From the NCBI GenBank assembly GCA_027886185.1, contig WOAB01000188.1:3596001-3660000 (forward strand): a stretch of 64,000 bases of DNA, in the 5' to 3' direction. The notes beneath the pieces are model-generated. The model had not been told where the DNA came from and made no database searches. It was given only the letters and a program-made list of their open reading frames with translations. Each line of letters begins with the position of its first letter. The first letter of the stretch is position 1. Position numbers and translations under genes: made by a program. Source of the stretch: Rheum nobile. Lineage: Eukaryota; Streptophyta; Magnoliopsida; Caryophyllales; Polygonaceae. Shown here in pieces: positions 10,376 to 22,019 of the stretch.

Positions 10376-12145
10376 CGGGTGTGAAGTCGTCTCAAACATG
10401 AAGTACTTGATCACCTTTTCATTGATGATATTGCAACAACTCCCACCGTCTATGATCACACTCAAAGAAGCACCTCGGACTGCACACTTAGTATGGAAGA
10501 GATTCTCGCGTTGGTCCAATGATGTACCTTCTTTGGCGGTGAGGACACGTCTTGTGACTAGGCTAAGAGGCATGGTGCCTTGCTCATCCATGGGGGTGCA
10601 AACATAGCCGTCATCATCGCCGGCATCCACAGAATTGTACTCGTCAAACACGGGGCCGGGGTCGACGTCGTCATCGTCAAACGACTCATAGCCGGAAGTG
10701 TTGGAAAAGAGTACCCTCTTGTTGTTAGGGCAGTCCCTCTGCACATGACCTCTTCCTTGGCACTTATAACACACTCGATCACGAGCCCTTTCTTTAGAAT
10801 TAGCGGTGCCGCATGGAGGAGGTTGATTGACGCGTGCCGGGGCACTAGGACGGCTGGCCGGCGTCGGTGTCGATGGTGCGGGAGTGGGCTGTGAAGATGA
10901 ATGCACATAAGTAGAAGGGGAACTGGACATATGATTAGAACCATACCTTGGGTTATGCCGAGACCAAGACGCCTTCTTAGCCGCTTGTGATTGCGTCCAA
11001 ATCTCTTGAGCCGTGTGTGCACACTTTTGTAGGTTCCTAATGTTGAGCACTCGAAGTTGGTCCCGAATAGGTGCATGCAGGCCACGAAGAAACATACTCC
11101 AAAAATCCACATCGGAATGGTAGATACCCGCCTCGTGTGAAAGTTCTTCAAGCTCGGCATATAAATCAAGGGGGGATCGGTTTCCTTAGGACGCAAGTTG
11201 TATCTTGAGGCGCATCTCGGATTTGAAGTCCTCGGGAACGTACTTCATCCTCATGACATGGATGAGATGATGCCAAGTGGCTATAAGGGGATCATCACGG
11301 CGGTCTCGGTCAGTCCAGAACCGGTGCCACCATGCACGCACGGCGCCCTCGAAATGCAACGTCGCGACTTTAACTTTGTCCTCCTCGGGATGGTGATAAT
11401 AAGCCAACACATACTCCGCTGACTGCTGCCAATCAAGGAACTTAATTGGATCATAATCACCATAAAAGAGAGGAACTTTTACCTTGATGTCTCGGCGTTG
11501 GGTGCCTTGACGCTGCGGGCTTGGACGGCGTCGGTCATACGGACGTTGACGCTCGGTGTTGTAGCGCGGTGCTCTATATTCCGCTTGTCGTTCTGCCTCA
11601 TAAGCTTCTTCATCATCAAAGCTGTCCCAGTCATCATCCGAGGCAGAATCACAGTGGTCATCAACGTCGGACTCGGGATCGTCATACCGTGTTTGGCATT
11701 GTCCTCTTTGTCGGCGATCCATAGTGTTGACATAAGGGAATGGATCCTTTGAAACATGAATGCTGCATCTCGAGCGATTGCTATCCGAATAGTCCGCGTC
11801 ATGGATAGCATCATACCGATCACGGGGATCAACGCGTCGAGAGGTGGGATATCCTTCAATTTGGGAACGAATGCGATCATGCGGTGTAGACGCGACTACC
11901 TTGCCTTTGCGACCACGTGGATGGTGTGAAGTGGCCGTGGGGTTCACCATGGGATCCTCCAAAGGCAGGTGCATATCAGTAACAAGACGGCGTAGGCGTG
12001 CAACCTCGACTTCACGGTCGGCCAAGGCGCGGTCCTTCTCGACATTGGCGGCATGGGTGGCCTCCAATTCACGATGAACGTCGTCTATGGGGTCGGAACT
12101 GCGGCGTCCGGACGAGCGGGTGCGACTCATAGTGGGGATGTCCAT
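10376..12145 (-). pseudogene. E2 gag and start of protease
   Basis: I place the start at the ATG at 12145 (MDIPTMSRTRSS) because a pyrimidine-rich TATAG acceptor-like site ends five bases before it. The protein has a coiled-coil-like stretch (EKDRALADREVEVARLRRL), a charged region, the retrotransposon gag core (VKVPLFYGDYDPIKFLDW, VRAWWHRFW), a Ser/Pro/Thr-rich part, a CCHC knuckle (CYKCQGRGHVQRDC) and the protease loop VIIDGGSCCNI. One in-frame TAA at 11186, probably an old Gln codon, is the only break in about 590 codons. Gag would form the particle and package RNA. Confidence 0.87.
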
Positions 12146-12151
12146 TGTACC

Positions 12152-13020
12152 TATACGAAGCATGAAAAGCACAAGGATCAAAATGCACCAAGCAAAAGAA
12201 CAAGTTCAAACCAAGTCCTTGTCTCAAAAGTGAACCAAGAAATTTTACGCAAGGCGTACTAATTTGGTTGCTCGGGAGGAGGGAGAGGCTTGAACGTAAA
12301 GCAATAAAAGAAGGAGAAGTAGAAAAATCAAGTCCAAACAACAATCAATATCCCCACAAGTTCAAGTATGATCAAATTCAAGTCTCCATGAGTTAAGCAC
12401 AAGAGAGTTGCAATAAATCTTTCCTTTGATTTTAAGTTGCTTTAGACATGAAAGGTATGAAGATGGAGTGTAGGACCGTAGTGAGGGATTTCCCTTGCCT
12501 TTGTTTTTAGGCTTCCGTCTTCCAAGTTTCTTGTTTGAGGAAGGTATTTTTTGTTTGTTTTGAATTTCCGCCTATACCGTTTTTTTATTGCTAGAAAGAA
12601 GCACAAGAGTAAAGTGAAAGAGATAAGAAGAGATAGACTTACGCAACCTAGAAGGAAATAAAATCAAACAACTAGTCAAGTAAGTAACCATAAGATAAAG
12701 CAAGAAAAGGATCACAAAATAAACAAGGGATTAAGATATGCAAATAAGGAAACAAGATAATGCTACTTATGGTGATTAACAAATTAAGATAAAGAAGGTT
12801 GAAAAGTCAAAGATTAATCTTACTTGAAGACTAATCTAAACCCTAAGGCAGCCGTGAATGGTAAGGGGTGGTGGCGGAAGTATTGGTGGCGGTAGGGGGT
12901 TTGCACGGCAGCGGTGGGGTGTTTCCGGCGGCGGGGTGGTGGTGCAATTTTTTTTTTGGTTTTTAACGCGGAAAAAATTCAAGGAACACTTAAAAGAGAA
13001 GAAGAAACTCAGCTTGTACT
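12152..13020 (-). other. E2 leader between primer site and gag
   Basis: Non-coding, A/T-rich. It ends with the acceptor-like TTCATGCTTCGTATAG just before the gag ATG. Near the primer site the sequence reads GTACAAG then CTGAGT; in E3 the same place is GTACAAG then GTGTTG, so E2 may have lost a splice-donor G. This is an inference. Confidence 0.45.
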
Positions 13021-13033
13021 GGCTCTGATGCCA
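13021..13033 (-). other. E2 primer binding site
   Basis: TGGCATCAGAGCC on the minus strand, two bases after the LTR end; one mismatch to the initiator tRNA-Met complement. Confidence 0.85.
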
Positions 13034-13035
13034 AT

Positions 13036-14007
13036 TGATGTGAACGACCCTAAAAAACGCCATTGCAAGATAGGATATTTAACATTGAACAAGCCTTCCT
13101 TCGTCTCTTCTAACTTCCCAAGGAGAGGGCATCTTCTAAGGCTACAGAGATAGCCTTTTCACAAAGAGAACTGGACCAAAGTGATGGTCTCCACACGTCC
13201 AAAGTGATGGACAAGTACGATCAAAGAGATGATCAAGACGTTCACTAGGGGAACGTTGGATAAATGCTCGAAGCGACGAGCTACAAGGGTAGGAGCAATC
13301 CTAGGGATCGTAGGGGTTGATGTTAGGATTCAAGGAAGGAGATAACTCAACCTAACAACTCAAATCAACGTAATCTTATTAATGAATGAAAGAAGGTTTA
13401 AATAGTCTAGACAAAACCGAGTAAGGAAAGTAGTGTAACTAATAAACACCAAAGAGTGGGTCAGCCCAAAACACATAAGGGCACGCCCAACCTGACCCAA
13501 AACTAGCTAAAATAGTCTAAATAAATTAGGAAATAAAACTATAAAAGATAGGCGAGACTTAAGGCAAGTCTCGAGTCTTCCTCGGCGCGCCGACGCCCAA
13601 AATAGCAAGTCTATTTCACCGGGCAACTGGGTAGTTTCATAGGCATTCTTCTTACCAAACTAAGTACTCATAAAATGATGGATATGGTGAGAAGATAGCC
13701 CAGGAAAAGCTGGAAAATGCTTGCTGGAAAATCATGCCCTAATCGGACGATCATGATCGTCGGCGAGGCATCGACGGCGCCGTGAAGGCTGAATTAGGGC
13801 GAGGCATCGCCCAACCCTTCATAGGTCAAGAGAAGGACCCATTTAGGACTATTGGACGCTGAGTAACCTGCATAACTCCGGGTGACTAAAGATTGAGTTG
13901 CTCGTTCCATCGCCCTTGCACGAGCTCTAGTCACCGAGCCGTTGGATTGCACTTCCATTGCTTCCTCTTCGTCCTTCGCTGTCATTGAGGGGGTCATGGA
14001 GCTATCA
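13036..14007 (-). repeat. E2 5' LTR (972 bp) with embedded polyprotein tail
   Basis: Minus strand: starts TGATAGCTCC and ends TTCACATCA. The first about 210 bases keep an open frame, DSSMTPSMTAKDEEE and GSVTRARARAMERATQ, ending in a stop at 13794; this is the polyprotein C-terminus. The downstream half resembles the solo LTR at 33794-34696, with shared blocks such as the TTTGATCGTACTTGTCCATC region and GCAATGGCGTTTT near the end. Confidence 0.82.
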
Positions 14008-14621
14008 AAGTGCTCGCCATTGCCGATGCCACATAGTTGCCACACTTGGGTGCGTCACAAGACACTTGGAGTGTGCATTGGCACTTAAATAATTTATAGC
14101 TTTTATTATGCATTTTATTAAGCTTTTAAGAGTTGTAATAAAGCAAGGTTATGGGAAAGTTTTGTGTATAATAGCCAGCCATGTGAAAGGGTTGAATGGC
14201 TGGTTTGTAAGCCTATGATTATGCGTCCCTTTCCCCTTTGTAAGATACTTGAAATCATAATCAAAACCTCAAGAAAAGCTTTGTTTTCAACATAAAAAAC
14301 TCTCTGAATTTGAGAGCTTGTTTATGAGTAACATCGAGCAAAATCTAAGCTTCAATCTAGGGCATGTCATATACCTTGATCGTTGTTCAAACCTTGTTCT
14401 TCTCGTGTGGTGAGTTATATCCACTTAAGAGGTTCACTTATCCCTTCTACTCCGTTCCCAAATCATCATCATCAATGCCTTCTTCATCCATCACGCCTTC
14501 ACGTTCTTCATAAAAAAACAATCCTCTCGCGGATCTCCCTCGTGGAACTCTCTACGACCCTTCAGGAGAATGGTCACAACTTTCGATTCCCATATTCATT
14601 CATGCTCAAATTTGGAGGACA
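14008..14621. other. Unassigned segment between E2 and element B
   Basis: Not part of the E2 LTR or of the GTTCAC repeats. AT-rich, with a TATA-like stretch near 14170 and C-rich text near 14450-14560. It could be a worn LTR or the remains of what was lost when the right half of B rejoined; I cannot name it. Confidence 0.4.
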
Positions 14622-15215
14622 TAAATGTTCACACTTTCATTCTAGATGTTCACTATGATGTGATGAACATCTACGAACAAAACAATGAACATCAGTGTCC
14701 ACTGAAGGGTTGTGAACATATTTTTGATCTTCATCACTTTGTCCATAAATGTTCACCACTCTCATTCCAGATGATCACTATATTATGATGAACATCTACG
14801 AACAAAACAATGAACATTCGTGTTCATGAGGGGTTATGAACATATTTTCTAATCACTTGTTTAAGTATACATGTGAACAACTACACCTATATGTGCATCA
14901 CAAAACACATACAAGAAAAAACTACCTTTGACTTATTTACACTTGATTTTATATTAAAGATTACTACGTCATATAAGCATGCAATGAACATTAAATGAAC
15001 AGATTTGAGAGTTTAGAAAGAAAAAAAAAAAATACTAGCAAATTCAATATTTTTTAGTGTAAAGTGGTGAACATCATTGTATAATGCGATGAACATCTAC
15101 GAACAAAATAGTGAACATCCGTGTCCACTGGGAACAAACACGCGCGCGAGGGCGGGAACGCCTCTGGTGCGTTCTCAGTTCTCTCATGAAATTTGGTTCT
15201 CACTAGAACCGCATC
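14622..15215. mobile_element. TIR element B, right part
   Basis: Resumes with ATAAATGTTCACACTTTCAT and two further GTTCAC units (period about 122 bp). It ends GTTCTCACTAGAACCGCATC, the counterpart of the right end of A, followed by a long TA repeat (15216-15232). Together with A it is bracketed by TA repeats on both sides. Confidence 0.6.
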
Positions 15216-15457
15216 ATATATATATATATATATTATAAAATAATTTAGGCTATTTTCAAATCGATCAGATTAGAATTAATATCTGTTAAAATTTACATGG
15301 TATATGGATGACAGGTTTAGATAGAAAGTTTCTCTAGAGTCTAGACTTATCTAATTAAGTGTATACTTCCCTGAATTGTTATTTTGATTTCTATACCCCT
15401 ATCCTACCCTAGCCTTCTCTTTCACGTGTCCAAACTCATCCTCACCTCTTCTCTCCT
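15216..15457. other. Unique-looking flank left of the copia element
   Basis: A TA repeat, then AT-rich and finally C/T-rich sequence; no gene seen. It ends CTCCT, the probable left target duplication of the copia element (TTCCT on the right). Confidence 0.4.
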
Positions 15458-15760
15458 TGTAGGGTTTTAGATGTTTTAAACGAAATTTTAGAAAACAGTT
15501 TTCTAACATTTAACTTAGGATCTCATGCATAAACTTGACACGAACCACATAGGAAAGAATAACGTACCTTTTGATGCAAAACTTGTTTATGGGATCTCCC
15601 TGGAGAATAGAGCCTCAAGTGTGACTCTTGTACTTGATCCACACGAGCACGATAATAGATCGCCTTGCCTTCGTTTGCTAGAACGGGATGAGAAACTCCA
15701 AGTCTTCCTCTTGCAGTGCACGGCCGACCCTAATGTGTATTTTGGGAGAGAGCTTTTCTG
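15458..15760 (-). repeat. Copia 3' LTR, truncated
   Basis: Similar along its length to 19639-19935 of the 5' LTR, including AAAACCCTACA at its end, but it lacks the first about 390 bases; it joins the RT fragment directly at 15760. Confidence 0.85.
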
Positions 15761-16304
15761 AAGACATGATTATGTGGATCCTCAAAACCATCAGGTTGAC
15801 CACTTTATCAAATCGAAGGTTCCAACTCCTTGATGCCTTATTAAGTCCGTAAATGGACTTCTTAAGCTTGCATACTTTCCTAGGATTATGTGGATCCTCA
15901 AAACCATCAGGTTGTGTCATGTACACATCCTCTTCAAAATACCCATTTAGAAAAGCGGTCTTGACATCCATTTGTCATATCCCATAATCATAATGAGCTG
16001 TAATTTCTAGGATTATCCGAATGGATCTGATCATGACAATTGGTGAGAAGGTTTCATCATAGTCAATATCATGAATCTGTTTAAAACCTTTTGTAACAAG
16101 CCTCGCGTTGAAAACTATTACGTTTCCATCCTTGTATGTTTTGAGTTTGTAAACCCATTTGCACCCTATGGGTACTACCCCATCTAGCAAATCTATCAAG
16201 TCCCATACTTGATTCTCAGACACGGAATCCATTTTCATTAAGTATATGTATCCATATCTACTTAAATCACCAATAAAGGTTATGAAGTATGTATCTGTAA
16301 CCAC
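15761..16304 (-). pseudogene. Copia integrase start fused to reverse transcriptase N-terminus
   Basis: The frame opens with TYFITFIGDLSRYGYIYLMK, the beginning of the integrase core, then jumps to GCKWVYKLKTYKDG, FNARLVTKGFKQIHDIDYDE and TFSPIVMIRSIRIIL of RT, so most of integrase is deleted in frame. A stop separates this from MDVKTAFLNGYFEEDVYMTQ and LKKSIYGLNKASRSW. The RT stops there: the YVDD box and RNase H are absent. A 31-bp block (ATTATGTGGATCCTC...) occurs at 15769-15799 and again at 15884-15914, possibly a footprint of the deletion event. Confidence 0.85.
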
Positions 16305-16889
16305 CTCTAGCTTTTGTGCTCATTGGTCCACATACATCTGTATGTATTAGGGCCAAAAGCCAGTTGCCCTTTCACTTACCCTAGTAAAAGGTGACCTTGT
16401 CATCTTTCCCATTAAGCAAAATTCACATATTTCAAACGATTCACAATCAAATGAGGTTATAAGTTCGTCCATTTGGAGCTTCTTCATGCGATTTGAGCTA
16501 ATGTGACCTAATCGACAATGCCATAGATAGGTGGTGTCAAAATCATTTGTTTATTGTTTTTTGGTGTTTATGTTATAGATTCTAGATCTTTGTTCCAGCA
16601 CATAGAGTCTAGTACTCAGTAGTGCATCGGCACAAAAGATGTTATCTTTGTAAATAGAAAAACATTGATTTTTTAGTCCAAAATCATAGCCTTCAATATC
16701 CAAAACATAAGTGGCAATAAGGTTTCTAGTAATAGAAGGGACAAAATAACAATTATTAAGTTCTAATACTAAACCAAAAGGTAAAGGTAGACTATAATCT
16801 CCAATGACAAGTGCAGCAACCCTTGCTCTATTTCCAATGCGTAGGTCTACCTCTCCCTTAGCTAAGCTTCTACTTATTCTTAGTCCCTG
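16305..16889 (-). pseudogene. Copia gag-pre-integrase region
   Basis: Interrupted reading frame with WHCRLGHISSNRMKKLQ and a downstream C-x2-C pair (CEFC) followed by GKMTRSPF, the zinc-binding start of copia integrase. Several stops lie between protease and the fused core. Confidence 0.75.
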
Positions 16890-17211
16890 CTAATTCAAAA
16901 TAATGTGAGAACCACAACCTGAGTCTAATACCCAAGTTGAAGCTTTAGCTGTTAGGACTTCTATAACATCCGAGCCTTTGGAACTCACAGTTCCATTCTT
17001 CTTATCTTTCAGATATTTTATGCAGTTCCTCTTCCAATGCCCCTTGCCATGGCAGTAGAAACAATCATGGTCAGCAGTTACTTTAGCTTTTTTAGAAGTT
17101 TGCTTGGGTTGTGCAACTTGTTTTCCCTTCCCTTGCACGTTCTTCTTCTGCTGTCCAAATGCCCCTTTCTTGAACCCTTTTCCTTTGTTGACCATCAAAA
17201 TCTCTTTCTTA
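16890..17211 (-). pseudogene. Copia gag zinc knuckle and protease
   Basis: Reads MVNKGKGFKKGAFG, a basic stretch, then CFYCHGKGHWKRNC (complete CCHC knuckle) and WVLDSGCGSHI, the protease active site D-S-G. Ends at a TAG close after. Sequence and spacing are typical of plant copia gag-pol. Confidence 0.88.
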
Positions 17212-17820
17212 GTGTCAATAGAGAGATTTCACTCAGCTGTTTTGAGCATCCTATGTAGCTCTTCATGTGTTTTTCCAACTCTATTCATATTGAAGTTCAA
17301 CTTGAATTGGCAAATCCATCATGCAAAGAATGAAGTATGATGTCTATAGCCAACTCTTGACTATAGGGGAAGCCAAGTCTTTCCATGTTCTCAAAATGTA
17401 TAATCATATTAAACACATGAGCACTAACTGGCTTGCCTTTCTCAAGCTTGCATTTAAGAATTGCCTTATGAGTCTTATATCTCTCCATCCTTGCTTGCTC
17501 CTGAAAGATAACTTTCAAGTTGCATGGTGTGGGCATCCATCCTCTAAAACCTCTTTTGAAGGTTCGATTCCATGAAAGCTAGCATAAGACAAGTGACAAT
17601 CACTGACTTATCTTTGATTTGCTTTTCCTCTTCTATCTCCTCTAGAGTAGACATAACAGTCAGTTTTGTGATAGGGGTGTCAAGGACATTCTCTCTTCCT
17701 TCAAACCTGAGAACAATTCTCAGATTTCTTTCCCAATCGAGGAAGTTGTTTTCGTTCAGCTTATTCTTCTCAAGAATCGAACGTAAGTTGATGATTGTTG
17801 GGTTATCGTTTCTAGACATG
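17212..17820 (-). pseudogene. Copia gag
   Basis: Starts at MSRNDNPTIINLRS (ATG at 17820), continues with LNENNFLDWERNLRIVL, the conserved start of copia gag. A frame change near 17540 moves the second half to RMERYKTHKAILKCKLEKG and LGFPYSQELAIDIILHSL. It would build the capsid. Further stops precede the knuckle part. Confidence 0.87.
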
Positions 17821-19624
17821 ATAACTACAACAAAAATTACATGAAAAATATAAATCATGCTTGTCATGCAAGATCTTAAACAATTTAAACATGCTTTAAA
17901 CATAAATAAGCTAATACACATTTTATTCATTTATATTTTCCATTTGAATGAAATGATTCTAAGATCCTATTTTAGATAAGGCTTTAGGCGTACTTTGGCA
18001 TTTCCCTAAATCCTATGTGATCAAGATAAATAACTTTTACTAGTTACAACATTTATAACTCTTGGTTGATAGATTACATCTTATGTCAAACCTATCCCAT
18101 GCCTGAAAATCCAAAACTTTATCTTTTGGTCTTTTGTTGAGTATAACCAAATGAATGTTATAAACTCCTTATATAGGTTTACCCGTACTATCCCAAGGTC
18201 AAAGAAGAACACCTTGGTTTGACAAAACCTATCCATCAAATTCCAAGGACCTCATTGGATATGATTTGGAAAGGCGCGCAAAATATCAATTTTCTTTTAA
18301 GGAAACTAGGTTTATCATACAAGTCTATTTACTAGTGATCTAAATAGCATAAATAAACAAGCAAGCATTAACTTAGAGATATTTAAAGCAAAATAAATGC
18401 AATAAATAAATGTGATCCTAGTACGGCCCCAAAAAACCCATAAGATCTAATCTTCATAGATTCTTCTTGTCTCTTGGATCTCCATCCTTGATTCTCCTTT
18501 AGATCTCCATCCTGAAATCTTTACGGGATCTTCTTTTCTTGAATTACATAATGTAAATCTCGTCTAATTACTTGAAAAATAAATTACAAAAATACATAAC
18601 GATACGCAGATCGTGTACAAGAAAACAATAATTATACACATATCGTATTTTCTATCGTATTTTGGGCTATACCAGTCACCACATGCAATAATAATATCAT
18701 AATATAAAATCGTACATGCATAATATAATATCAAATATTAAAAGACACGAAGACTATTAATCATATTAATAGACTTTTAAGATTAAATTATCCAATAAAA
18801 TAATTAATCAAATCTTCTTATTATTATAATTCAATAAAATCATTTATGGAATTAATACAAATATTAATCATTACCATGTATAATTGTATAAAGTATATTC
18901 TAGAGATAAGATGTCTTGTTACCATATCTATTTTAGGCAATTAGGATCTTAGGCTAACAAACCCTAACCCTAGCCACCTAACCCACATAGCCGCACCATG
19001 CAGCCCAGCCAGCCACCGAGCCGCCCAGACCTTGCCCTGTCGGACCACCGCCAGACCATCCTAAACCACTATGAACCCATAGGGTCACCTAGCCAGGGTT
19101 TAATTCCTTTTCCCACTCAAATTTTGTAACAATTACAAAATTTTGATGGTTTTAAGGAAAATATGATGTAATTTTCAGAAAATTGATGTTTTTGAAACAT
19201 TAATATATGAATCAATTTGACACAAAATTAATCAACTTTGGACATTTAAGGCATGGAATTCTAAATTTCTAGAGTTTGAATCATTTTTCACCCACATGAA
19301 AAATCAAGTATTTTTATGTGTCATTATGATTTATTCAAGAAATCATATCTCTTGTATAAGTTTATCATACAAATCAAGTTTAGGGTCAGAATTAAGCAAA
19401 GAATCCGAGTTTTAGCATGCATAATTTCGGTCCTATGAGCTGTTTTTTTCGAGCATATAATATACAAAAAAGTCACACCTTTATGCATCCAATCAATTAA
19501 AATCACAATTTTAATCATACAAGTTAATCCATACATCAATTTTACCACTAACTTGAACCAAATTAATCAAGAACATGCATCAAAATTAACTACTTTAATT
19601 ATGATCATACCAATTTATGCAAGA
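17821..19624 (-). other. Copia untranslated leader
   Basis: About 1.8 kb, AT-rich, between primer site and gag. No reading frame of note. It includes a C-rich patch near 18950-19080. Confidence 0.6.
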
Positions 19625-19637
19625 GGCTCGGATACCA
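19625..19637 (-). other. Copia primer binding site
   Basis: TGGTATCCGAGCC, one base after the LTR; initiator tRNA-Met type with one mismatch. Confidence 0.85.
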
Positions 19638-19638
19638 T

Positions 19639-20331
19639 TGTAGGGTTTTAGACGCTTTAAGTGGAATATCAGAAAATAATTTTCTAACATCAAACTTAGT
19701 ATCTCATGCATAAACTTGATACGAACCACATATGAAAGAGTAACGTACCTTTTGATGCAAAACTTGTTTACGGGATCTCCCTGGAAGTGTGACTCCTCTA
19801 CTCGGTCCACACGAGCACGGTACTAGATCGCCTTGCCTTAGTTTGCTAGAACGGGACAAAAAAAAACTCCAACTCTTCCTCTTGCAGTGCACGGTCGACA
19901 CTAATGTGTATTTTGGGAAAGAGCTTTTCTCAACACATGAGATAATGGAATAATCCCTTGTTACAAGGAAAAAGAAATATTATGGTTGATATAATATCTT
20001 ATCATTCCTAAAGATATATTTCCTTATACCATCAAGTAATTAGATAACTCTTTATTATTACTTGATGAATAATCCACTCTCCCAAATAACACACATGGCC
20101 GAAATTCCCTAGTCTCACCATGGACCTCGGGTTGCTTTGATCTAATCCAATTACTCTAATGTGTGTGACCTTATAGGACATAAATATTATAGCAATGAGT
20201 CAAATCTAATTTATCCCATATGTCATAGTTGGCTTCTAGCAAAGCACTAAGACTATCTAAAATATCCGGATTATTAATCTCCATTATAATCCTATTCTAA
20301 TATTAGTAATTGCTATCTTGATTAAAGGACA
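19639..20331 (-). repeat. Copia 5' LTR (693 bp)
   Basis: Minus strand TGTCCTTTAATC to AAAACCCTACA, ending one base before the primer site. The right flank TTCCT is the probable target duplication. Confidence 0.85.
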
Positions 20332-20749
20332 TTCCTTCACTCCTCACTCAGCCCCTTCTTCTATCATTCAACCTCCAGATCTTGTTTCCTCTCGTCGACG
20401 GTGACCGGCAACGGCCCTTCCCTTTCCCACCGAGCACTAGATCCGCCTACACCGCATTAATCCAATTTCGGTATTGGATTGAGTATTATGTGTAATTGTT
20501 GGATTTTAAATATTTGGTGAATTATAAATGAGTAAGTTTCAAATTCCCACTTTATGTGATTTATATATTGCTCAAATGTCAATAGGACTTTGTTGCTTGT
20601 TACATGTCCCTGTATATGAAATCATGATTTTAATGCTTTAATTGTGCATTAAAGGAGGTTGGGGATATAAGTAGGTTGATTGTGTATTGGTGCCATTCCT
20701 GGTAATTTTTTCAAAGGGGATTTTTGGGGGCGTTTTTAGGAGGGAGAGG
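20332..20749. other. Unassigned sequence
   Basis: C/T-rich to about 20450, then AT-rich. No gene, repeat or element end recognised. Confidence 0.4.
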
Positions 20750-22019
20750 CAAAGCAACTAAAATAAACACCAAGTTAGCATGGAAACAAGAAAAAAAGCC
20801 ACGAAAACAAGGAAAAATTGAGCATGAAAACTGAACACAAAAACATGAAGAAGCAAGAAAATTTTCAAGCTAGCAAGAGAGGAAATGAGCATAAACACAT
20901 GGACACCATGGAAGCAAGAAGAGGACTCATGCAAGCTACGAAAATGAACATAAAAAACTGAATTTGAAAGAGGAGAAAGGGGACTTAGCTTGGTCTTTGG
21001 CTCTTGATACCAATTGATGAGAATCAAATCCCCAAGAGGAGGTTCTTCTTCCATGGAGAACTAGATCATGGCTAAGTTAGACTTCTCCTTCCTTCTTGAG
21101 TTTGCTAGACCTCCAATGGTGCTTGGGAGAGACTCACGGCTGGGTGAAGACTGAACTTACCGAGGGGTTGCCGAGGGGAGGGGCGGTTGGCGGCGGAAGA
21201 GGCGTGAAGGCCGGCCCACGCTAGGGCTGGCCGGAGACGCTCATCTATGTGGCCAAGGGAACCTCTAGAAGAGGTTCCTTGGCTGAATGGAACTTGTATC
21301 TAACGAAATGAGTGAGTTTGCTTGAGAGGGAGAGGAGGAGAGATTTGGAAGCTTGAGTTGAAAGAACTAAGTGGAGGCCTTAGGGGAGGTGTCCTCTAAC
21401 CTAAGGCAATGACCACTTCTCTATTCTTCAACTAGTGAATAAAGGATGCCAAGAAAGGCTTAAATAGTCTAGGGTTTAGAAGGACTAGGAGCCCATATGC
21501 AAATGGGTCCACACGTCCTAAAATAGAAAGACAAGTACATGATTTAATTGACAAAAGTAGATAAAAGCCATAAAGGCTTGGACAGGGACGCGCGCTTGAA
21601 TGCCTTGGAGTCGAATCATCGGATGCTTGATTGTCGTGGCATTGAGGCGTCAGTGTCTTGGCTACTCCGAGGTGAGGCACAAGAGTAGATGCGGGCTTTA
21701 GGCCAGCGGCTCTTCGGTGCCTTGGCTTGTGAGGGCACGGTGGACTAGGGCGGTGATGGCTTGGGCCATGGCTCGCGCCCGGGCCCTAGTCACCGGGACT
21801 TGAGGTTCCTTGTTGATGAATGGTTGACACTCATCATTCGAAGTCTTAATTCTTAGGTTATCCCAATTACTTGTTCTTATTGAATTAAGCGATTCAAAGT
21901 GAGTTTTTAAGTGATTCAAGTCATATTTCTTACATTGAAGGATCGGATTGTTGCTTGAAATTCGAAGAAAACATAGAAGAGACTTGTGGTAAATTGGGAC
22001 AACAATTAAACGGGCATCA
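20750..22019 (-). mobile_element. E5: CRM-like element, only 5' LTR and leader left
   Basis: LTR 21015-22019, primer site TGGTATCAAGAGCC at 20999-21012 (one extra A), then about 250 bases of A-rich leader on the plus-strand side. Beyond about 20750 no gag or pol follows, so the element was cut there. Confidence 0.7.
21015..22019 (-). repeat. E5 5' LTR (1005 bp) with embedded polyprotein tail
   Basis: Minus strand starts TGATGCCCG and ends GATTCTCATCA. From the GAT codon at the LTR start one frame stays open for about 107 codons, through HLKTHFESLNSIRTS and PVTRARARAMAQAITALVHR to a stop at 21698. The same tail motif closes E1 to E4. Confidence 0.75.

Larger units (their letters stand above)
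7073..14007 (-). mobile_element. E2: CRM-like Ty3/gypsy element, nearly full coding region
   Basis: Read on the minus strand: 5' LTR (13036-14007), primer site, leader, gag, protease, RT, RNase H, integrase and purine tract, followed by only 19 bp of the 3' LTR at 7073-7091. This is the least damaged polyprotein in the window. Apart from one 103-bp duplication and one small shift near 7365, gag and pol stay in register and are broken only by single stop codons, several of which look like C-to-T or G-to-A changes. It lies inside element B. No target duplication can be seen because the 3' LTR is cut off. Confidence 0.88.
15458..20331 (-). mobile_element. Ty1/copia element, internally deleted
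   Basis: Minus-strand order: 5' LTR (19639-20331), primer site, long leader, gag, zinc knuckle and protease, integrase, start of RT, then a truncated 3' LTR (15458-15760). Integrase preceding RT is diagnostic of copia. LTR ends are TGTCC and CCTACA. The flanks CTCCT (15453-15457) and TTCCT (20332-20336) agree at four of five bases. The integrase core, the RT catalytic half and RNase H are gone, so it is dead. Confidence 0.88.

Noticed and set aside
13794..14045. Polyprotein tail lying upstream of gag in E2 (and E4 at 60746-60991), as if the elements were circularly permuted or tandem
   Set aside because: In E4 the exact CTCTT duplication and the TGATGTG/CACATCA ends show that the tail is part of the LTR itself; E2 has the same layout. 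No circle or tandem is needed.
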